NCBI GenBank assembly: GCA_964445745.1
Contig: CAYULU010000003.1
Span: 1-64,000, forward strand
Direction of reading: 5' to 3'
DNA: 64,000 nt
DNA from: UBA1443 sp964445745
Lineage (GTDB): Bacteria; Omnitrophota; Omnitrophia; Omnitrophales; Aquincolibacteriaceae
Shown: positions 59,954 through 64,000 of the stretch, in pieces
Numbering within the stretch: the first letter of the stretch is position 1
How the letters are laid out: each line of letters begins with the position of its first letter
Notes under the pieces: model-generated
Seen by the model: only the letters and a program-made list of their open reading frames with translations
What the model was told of the DNA's origin: nothing
The model's database searches: none
Program-made: the position numbers and the translations under genes

Positions 59954-60367
59954 TTACTTGATTTCAACCTTGGCGCCCTGCGCTTCGAGAAGCTTCTTGA
60001 TCTTGTCAGCTTCTTCCTTGGTCGCCCCTTCCTTGATGGTCTTCGGCGCACCTTCAACAAGATCCTTGGCTTCTTTCAAGCCGAGGCTCGTCACGGTACG
60101 AATTTCTTTAATCACATTGATTTTCTTGTCTCCCGAACTTGCCAAAACAACGGTAAAAGAGGTCTGTTCTTCAGCAGGAGCTGCACCCGCCGCGCCAGCT
60201 CCCGGCATCGCCATCGCCATGGGAACAGCCGCTGCAGCACTGACGCCGAATTTTTCCTCGAGCGCTTTCACAAGATCCGCAAGTTCAAGAACCGTCAAAG
60301 TCTCGATAGACGTCAAAATGCCCTGGAGTTTTTCAGAAATTTGTTTTGTTTCAGTTGCTTCCGTCAT
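59954..60367 (-). CDS. rplL: 50S ribosomal protein L7/L12
   Basis: Stalk protein that recruits translation GTPases. N-terminal dimerisation domain LTVLELADLVKALEEKFGVS, an Ala/Gly/Met-rich hinge around residues 48-66, and the C-terminal domain KINVIKEIRTVTSLGLKEAK, DLVEGAPKTIKEG. 137 aa; the first 12 residues extend beyond the common start. 45 nt after rplJ. Confidence 0.97.
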   Translation of the reverse strand: MTEATETKQISEKLQGILTSIETLTVLELADLVKALEEKFGVSAAAAVPMAMAMPGAGAAGAAPAEEQTSFTVVLASSGDKKINVIKEIRTVTSLGLKEAKDLVEGAPKTIKEGATKEEADKIKKLLEAQGAKVEIK

Positions 60368-60412
60368 GATGTGTTGCCTCCTTGATTGTTTACCCTTGAA
60401 TAAAAACTGTGG

Positions 60413-60949
60413 TTACGATGTAGCGCCTTCGGCCGCTTCCCGTTTCTTTTTTATCTCACCAAGCGCCACGACAAGATTTCGGGTGAGACCGCCCAAAACA
60501 TTGACTAAACCGGCCAAGGGCGATTTGACCCGGATGACGACTTGCGTCATAAGTTCTTTACGACTTGGAAGTGTGGCAAGTTGCTTTACGAAATCTTCGC
60601 CGTGAACCTGACCTTCAAAAATGACTCCGCTAGCTTTCCACTTATTATTCGCTTTCCCAAAATCAACAATTTTTTTCGAAATATCCTGCGGATCTTTTTC
60701 GCCGAACGTCACAATGACCGAACCCGTCAAAAACTTCTCAGCAGTTGGCACTTTCAGCTTTTCAAAAAGCTTTCTCGCCATGGAATGCTTTATAACGAGA
60801 GACCGCCTCGAAACTTTCTCCAGATTTTTTCGAACTTCGGAAATTTCAGAAACTGAAATATTTTGAAAATTTGAAAAAAACGCGTAAGGGCTTTTTTCAA
60901 ACTCTTTCACAATTTCTTGAAACATTAATTCTTTTTCGAATGATGGCAT
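60413..60949 (-). CDS. rplJ: 50S ribosomal protein L10
   Basis: Stalk base protein anchoring L7/L12. SPYAFFSNFQNISVSEISEV, RNLEK-like LRKNLEK region (VRKNLEKVSRRSLVIKHSMA), VRVKSPLAGLVNVLGGLTRN and a C-terminal helix. 178 aa from the ATG at 60949, 4 nt after the rplA stop; GGAGC is a weak binding site 11 nt upstream. An ATG at 60925 is an alternative. Confidence 0.93.
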   Translation of the reverse strand: MPSFEKELMFQEIVKEFEKSPYAFFSNFQNISVSEISEVRKNLEKVSRRSLVIKHSMARKLFEKLKVPTAEKFLTGSVIVTFGEKDPQDISKKIVDFGKANNKWKASGVIFEGQVHGEDFVKQLATLPSRKELMTQVVIRVKSPLAGLVNVLGGLTRNLVVALGEIKKKREAAEGATS

Positions 60950-60953
60950 CGAA

Positions 60954-61640
60954 TTACAGCGCTCCTGTACTAAGCTTGATCCCAGGCCCATGAGTCGCCG
61001 AGATCGTCACACTCCTGAGATATTCACCCTTACTGATTTGAGGCTTTGCATCGCGTACCGCTTTAATCACCACGCGAGCATTTTCAAGAATCGCTTCCTC
61101 GCTAAATGACAGTTTTCCGCATACCGCGTGAAGCCCTGCCGTCTTATCACTTTTAAATTCAATACGTCCTGCCTTTACCTCTTTAACCGCTTTCGCAATC
61201 TGCGGCGTCACTGTTCCGGTCTTGGGTGTCGGCATCAATCCCTTCGGTCCAAGAACACGACCGAGTTTACTCACCTCACGCATCATATCGGGATGGGCTA
61301 CCACAACGTCAAAATCGAGAAAACCGTTTTTCACTTTTTCAACAAGATCTTCCCCACCGACAATATCAGCGCCAGCTTCTTCCGCGTCCTTGACGGTTTC
61401 GCCTTTCGTGAAACAAATAACCCGAACCGAGCGGCCGCTTCCGTGAGGAAGACTTACCGTTCCGCGAACGTTTTCGTCGCCCGCCTCAGCCTTAATTCCG
61501 AGCTGAAAATTGAGCGAAATAGTTTCATCGGATTTACCCGGTTCCACTTTTTTCAAAATCTTCACAGCTTCCGGCAGCGAATACGCCTTCTCAAGATCAA
61601 CCAGACTTGCTTTTTTTTGATATCGTTTACTTCTCATCAT
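60954..61640 (-). CDS. rplA: 50S ribosomal protein L1
   Basis: L1-stalk protein and, in other bacteria, translational repressor of its own operon. Blocks TISLNFQLGIKAEAGDENVR, GTVSLPHGSGRSVRVICFT, GRVLGPKGLMPTPKTGTVTP. 228 aa from the ATG at 61640 with AAAGGAATTG before it. 8 nt after rplK. Confidence 0.97.
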   Translation of the reverse strand: MMRSKRYQKKASLVDLEKAYSLPEAVKILKKVEPGKSDETISLNFQLGIKAEAGDENVRGTVSLPHGSGRSVRVICFTKGETVKDAEEAGADIVGGEDLVEKVKNGFLDFDVVVAHPDMMREVSKLGRVLGPKGLMPTPKTGTVTPQIAKAVKEVKAGRIEFKSDKTAGLHAVCGKLSFSEEAILENARVVIKAVRDAKPQISKGEYLRSVTISATHGPGIKLSTGAL

Positions 61641-61648
61641 CAATTCCT

Positions 61649-62074
61649 TTATTTAAGAACTTCAATCCCCATACTGCGGGCCACGCCTTCGACAATCTTC
61701 ACGGCGCTTTCAACTTTGTTTGTGTTCAGATCGGGCATCTTGGTTTTGGCAATTTCAATCGCCTGTTCCCGGGTAAGTTTCCCGATAATCTGACGCCCCG
61801 GCTCTGAAGAAGCCTTAGCTAACCCCACCGCTTTTTTAATCGCCGCCGAAATCGGAGGGTTTTTCAAAATAAACGTAAAAGACTTATCTTTATAAACCGT
61901 TAACAGCACCGGAAGAATTGTCCCTGGCCTGTCTTTCGTTCGCTCATTAAACTGTTTACAAAACTCCATAATGTTCACGCCATGTTGACCCAGCGCAGGA
62001 CCAATTGGCGGCGCAGGATTTGCCTGCCCACCGGGGATCTGTAACTTGATTTTCACCTGAATTTCTTTAGCCAT
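61649..62074 (-). CDS. rplK: 50S ribosomal protein L11
   Basis: GTPase-associated-centre protein. IKLQIPGGQANPAPPIGPAL, GQHGVNIMEFCKQFNERT, KNPPISAAIKKAVGLAKAS. 141 aa, the usual size. 3 nt after nusG. Confidence 0.98.
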   Translation of the reverse strand: MAKEIQVKIKLQIPGGQANPAPPIGPALGQHGVNIMEFCKQFNERTKDRPGTILPVLLTVYKDKSFTFILKNPPISAAIKKAVGLAKASSEPGRQIIGKLTREQAIEIAKTKMPDLNTNKVESAVKIVEGVARSMGIEVLK

Positions 62075-62077
62075 TTT

Positions 62078-62611
62078 TTAAACCTTTTCGACTTGCCAAT
62101 ATTCTAGTTCAACGGGTGTCGGCCGGCCAAATATGGTGACCGTAACGCGCAGCTTCCCGCGATCCGGATTAATTTGTTCAATAACTCCGTTAAAATTTGC
62201 GAAAGAACCCTCTTTAACACGAACGCTTTCTCCCTCGGAAAACTCAACTTTAGGCTTCGGCTTCGTCATCTTCTCTTCCTGTTCCTCGATGATCGCTCCG
62301 ACTTCCCTCTCTGAAAGCGGGAGAGGCTTTTTGCCTGATCCAACAAACCCGGAAATTCCCGGGGTGTTTTTTACAAGATACCAGCTTTCGTCAGTCAGCT
62401 CCATCTTGACGAGGATGTACCCGGGAAAGAACTTTCTTTCGCTGATTCTTTTTTTCCCAGCCTTCACTTCACTGACTTTTTCGGTAGGAATTAGCACATC
62501 ATGAATGTAATGTGAAAGTCCCTCGGTTTCTGCTCGGCTGATGAGACTGGACCGTGCTTTTGACTCAACGCCCGTCTGCGTATGTATGACGTACCACTTT
62601 ACATCTGCCAT
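62078..62611 (-). CDS. nusG: Transcription elongation/antitermination factor NusG
   Basis: NGN domain WYVIHTQTGVESKARSSL, FPGYILVKMELTDESWYLVK, and a C-terminal KOW domain EGESVRVKEGSFANFNGVIE. It couples RNA polymerase to Rho or to ribosomal S10. 177 aa, no inserted domain. 4 nt after secE. Confidence 0.97.
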   Translation of the reverse strand: MADVKWYVIHTQTGVESKARSSLISRAETEGLSHYIHDVLIPTEKVSEVKAGKKRISERKFFPGYILVKMELTDESWYLVKNTPGISGFVGSGKKPLPLSEREVGAIIEEQEEKMTKPKPKVEFSEGESVRVKEGSFANFNGVIEQINPDRGKLRVTVTIFGRPTPVELEYWQVEKV

Positions 62612-62615
62612 AAGA

Positions 62616-62801
62616 TCAACCGATCAACAGCCGAATTAAATTCGAAATGAAAAAATCACAGACGGCAATAAAGAAGGCTGTAATAAACGTTGCGACAATC
62701 ACCACGACTGTGGCCTGCCAAAGCTCATTCCACGTAGGCCACGTGACTTTAGCTAGTTCTTCTTTCGTCTGATGTAAAAAATTTCCCGTTTTTTGAAACA
62801 T
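62616..62801 (-). CDS. secE: Protein translocase subunit SecE
   Basis: Single-helix clamp of SecYEG. Cytoplasmic amphipathic part KEELAKVTWPTWNELWQATV, then one membrane helix VVVIVATFITAFFIAVCDFF. The start at 62801 gives 61 aa; the longer open frame runs backward through the tRNA-Trp gene and cannot be coding. Confidence 0.94.
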   Translation of the reverse strand: MFQKTGNFLHQTKEELAKVTWPTWNELWQATVVVIVATFITAFFIAVCDFFISNLIRLLIG

Positions 62802-62833
62802 ATAAAGCTTATATCCCTTTTTTTTGATGACCG

Positions 62834-62907
62834 CAGGCCTGGCAGGACTCGAACCTGCAACATGCGGTTTTGGAGACCGCCGCTCTACCAATTGGAGCTA
62901 CAGGCCT
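62834..62907 (-). tRNA. trnW: tRNA-Trp (anticodon CCA)
   Basis: A 74-nt cloverleaf. Acceptor arms AGGCCTG and CAGGCCT pair perfectly, followed by discriminator G. D-arm region TAGCTCCAATTGGTAGAGC, anticodon stem GCGGT/ACCGC around loop CTCCAAA with CCA anticodon, T-arm CAGGTTCGAGTCCTG. CCA is not encoded at the 3' end. Position before secE is conserved in many bacteria. Confidence 0.96.
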
Positions 62908-63073
62908 TTATCCCGTTAGAAGCTTTAAACTTCCGATTGAAGGACAATTTCTTTACCCTCAATATGTCACAAGTCTTAAACTGCTTTTAGGCATTGAACA
63001 AACGGACATGAGCCAAATACATGATGGCCCATACATCTTACAAACAAGACCGGCAAAGCCGATTCAAAAACTT

Positions 63074-63223
63074 TTACTTTTTCTCTTTAAAAAGAACATG
63101 TTTACGACAACTCGGACAATATTTTTTCCTCTCGAGTTTGTCGGGGTTCTTTTTTTTATTTTTTCTCGTCCAATAGGTCTGCTTGCAATCGCAAGTAGAG
63201 ACTAGGGAAATAATCTCCTGCAT
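63074..63223 (-). CDS. rpmG: 50S ribosomal protein L33, zinc-binding
   Basis: A 49-codon gene read from the minus strand: MQEIISLVSTCDCKQTYWT, then KKNPDKLERKKYCPSC and KHVLFKEKK. Zinc ligands C11, C13, C36 and C39. It lies between tuf and tRNA-Trp-secE, a common location. The 166-nt gap to the tRNA has no gene that I can see. Confidence 0.94.
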   Translation of the reverse strand: MQEIISLVSTCDCKQTYWTRKNKKKNPDKLERKKYCPSCRKHVLFKEKK

Positions 63224-63315
63224 CTGAAATAAAACCTTTTCCTTTGGTCAAAAAATATGTTATGGGCTCAACACAGGTATAGGAATTTCAGGGGCGCCAC
63301 TAAACACCCTAAAAA

Positions 63316-63348
63316 TCGCTGAAGATTCGCCTGAACTTCGCTGAAAAT
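63316..63348. repeat. Three tandem 11-bp units between tuf and rpmG
   Basis: Plus-strand units TCGCTGAAGAT (63316-63326), TCGCCTGAACT (63327-63337) and TCGCTGAAAAT (63338-63348) are head to tail with an exact 11-bp period, starting 17 nt past the tuf stop. No hairpin is evident. Possible protein-binding array or a replication-slippage product. Confidence 0.6.
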
Positions 63349-63365
63349 ACGGGATTAACGAGACG

Positions 63366-64000
63366 TTAAGCGATAATCTCGCTGACCACACCTGCACCAA
63401 CCGTTTTACCACCCTCACGGATAGCAAACCGGAGTTCTTTTTCCATGGCAACCGGTGTAATCAGTTCCGCTTCAACCGCGACATTGTCACCCGGCATTAC
63501 CATTTCTACGCCAGCCGGCAACGTCACGATACCCGTCACGTCTGTGGTGCGGAAGTAAAACTGCGGCCGATACCCCTTGAAGAACGGAGTATGACGTCCT
63601 CCCTCTTCCTTGCTTAAAATATAGACTTGCGCTTTAAATTTCTTGTGAGGTGTTACGCTTCCCGGTTTAGCGATAACCATCCCACGCTCAAGCTGTTCCT
63701 TTTCAATACCGCGAAGGAGAAGCCCGACGTTATCTCCGGCACGGCCTTCATCAAGGAGCTTTCGAAACATCTCAACTCCCGTGACTACGGACTTCATGGA
63801 AGCTTCTTTGAGTCCAATAATCTCAACTTCATCGTTAACCTTGATGATTCCGCGCTCAATCCTACCCGTCCCCACGGTGCCGCGACCAGAAATCGAAAAT
63901 ACGTCCTCAACAGGCATCAAAAACGGTTTTTCAATATCCCGCTTCGGCTCGGGAATAAAATCATCCAACGCCTTCACAAGATCCATAATACACTGAGATG
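63366..64000 (-). CDS. tuf: Elongation factor Tu (5' end outside the window)
   Basis: C-terminal 211 codons of EF-Tu; the frame stays open to the window edge. KPFLMPVEDVFSISGRGTVG and TGRIERG open domain II; domain III has GGRHTPFFKGYRPQFYFRTT and ends LRFAIREGGKTVGAGVVSEI. About 185-190 N-terminal residues, including the GTP-binding domain, lie beyond 64000. It sits with rpmG and secE rather than after fusA. Confidence 0.97.
   Translation of the reverse strand, partial: SQCIMDLVKALDDFIPEPKRDIEKPFLMPVEDVFSISGRGTVGTGRIERGIIKVNDEVEIIGLKEASMKSVVTGVEMFRKLLDEGRAGDNVGLLLRGIEKEQLERGMVIAKPGSVTPHKKFKAQVYILSKEEGGRHTPFFKGYRPQFYFRTTDVTGIVTLPAGVEMVMPGDNVAVEAELITPVAMEKELRFAIREGGKTVGAGVVSEIIA

Noticed and set aside
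62802..62891. N-terminal extension of secE
   Set aside because: The extra 30 codons translate the tRNA-Trp gene in reverse frame and cannot be part of SecE.
1..64000. CRISPR arrays, prophage, toxin-antitoxin, defence or biosynthetic clusters
   Set aside because: I looked for regularly spaced repeats and for the hallmark genes of such systems on both strands and found none. The only repeats are the short tandem and inverted ones listed.

Overview
The window looks like a chromosomal segment of an uncultivated Gram-negative-type bacterium, most likely a member of Candidatus Omnitrophota (OP3). The lineage call is an inference. It rests on the secreted protein at 4586-5299, whose mature N-terminus reads LTTYYPAPYGDYKQL, a signature I associate from memory with Omnitrophota surface proteins. 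The SurA/parvulin-type foldase (outer membrane biogenesis), prepilin peptidase, DprA and rubrerythrin beside ordinary glycolysis suggest a diderm, largely anaerobic or microaerobic organism with type IV pilus or pseudopilus machinery. Every intact gene lies on the minus strand; the only plus-strand gene is a decayed IS3-family transposase near the left edge.

Read in the direction of transcription (from 64000 down), the first half is one almost unbroken transcription and translation block: tuf (5' end outside the window), rpmG, tRNA-Trp, secE-nusG-rplK-rplA-rplJ-rplL-rpoB-rpoC, then rpsL-rpsG-fusA, the S10 operon (rpsJ to rpsQ), the spc operon (rplN to secY, without rpmD/L30), then adk-map-infA-rpmJ-rpsM-rpsK-rpsD-rpoA-rplQ. 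Many neighbours overlap by 4 bases (ATGA). The block ends at rplQ with a 57-nt fold-back palindrome (32672-32728). Candidate leader structures precede rpsJ, rpsL and rpoA, and an 11-bp tandem repeat follows tuf.

From about 32.6 to 21.6 kb there are housekeeping genes: an aspartate aminotransferase, a strikingly short Mfd (RNA polymerase-interacting module plus translocase only), surA, pdxA, rsmA, a polyprenyl diphosphate synthase, rsmI, purN, and eno-ftsB. From 21.6 to 10 kb there is an amino-acid biosynthesis run beginning at a near-perfect sigma70-type promoter: a secreted hydrolase-like protein lacking its nucleophile serine, then ilvB-ilvN-ilvC-leuA (branched-chain) running into aroE-pilD-aroC-aroK-aroB (shikimate pathway with a prepilin peptidase inserted), followed by dprA behind a small upstream ORF.

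From 9.9 kb to the left edge lie rubrerythrin (strong promoter) and class II aldolase, two secreted proteins of unknown function, a sugar-nucleotide epimerase, the Omnitrophota-type secreted protein, gatB-tsaD, an MgtC/SapB-like membrane protein, the IS remnant with a nested palindrome, and a short secreted orphan with a highly structured AT-rich promoter region.

I see no CRISPR array, prophage, defence island, biosynthetic cluster or riboswitch that I can recognise. This is mostly core genome, so the findings are modest: reduced or altered versions of known proteins, secreted unknowns, and regulatory DNA structures.
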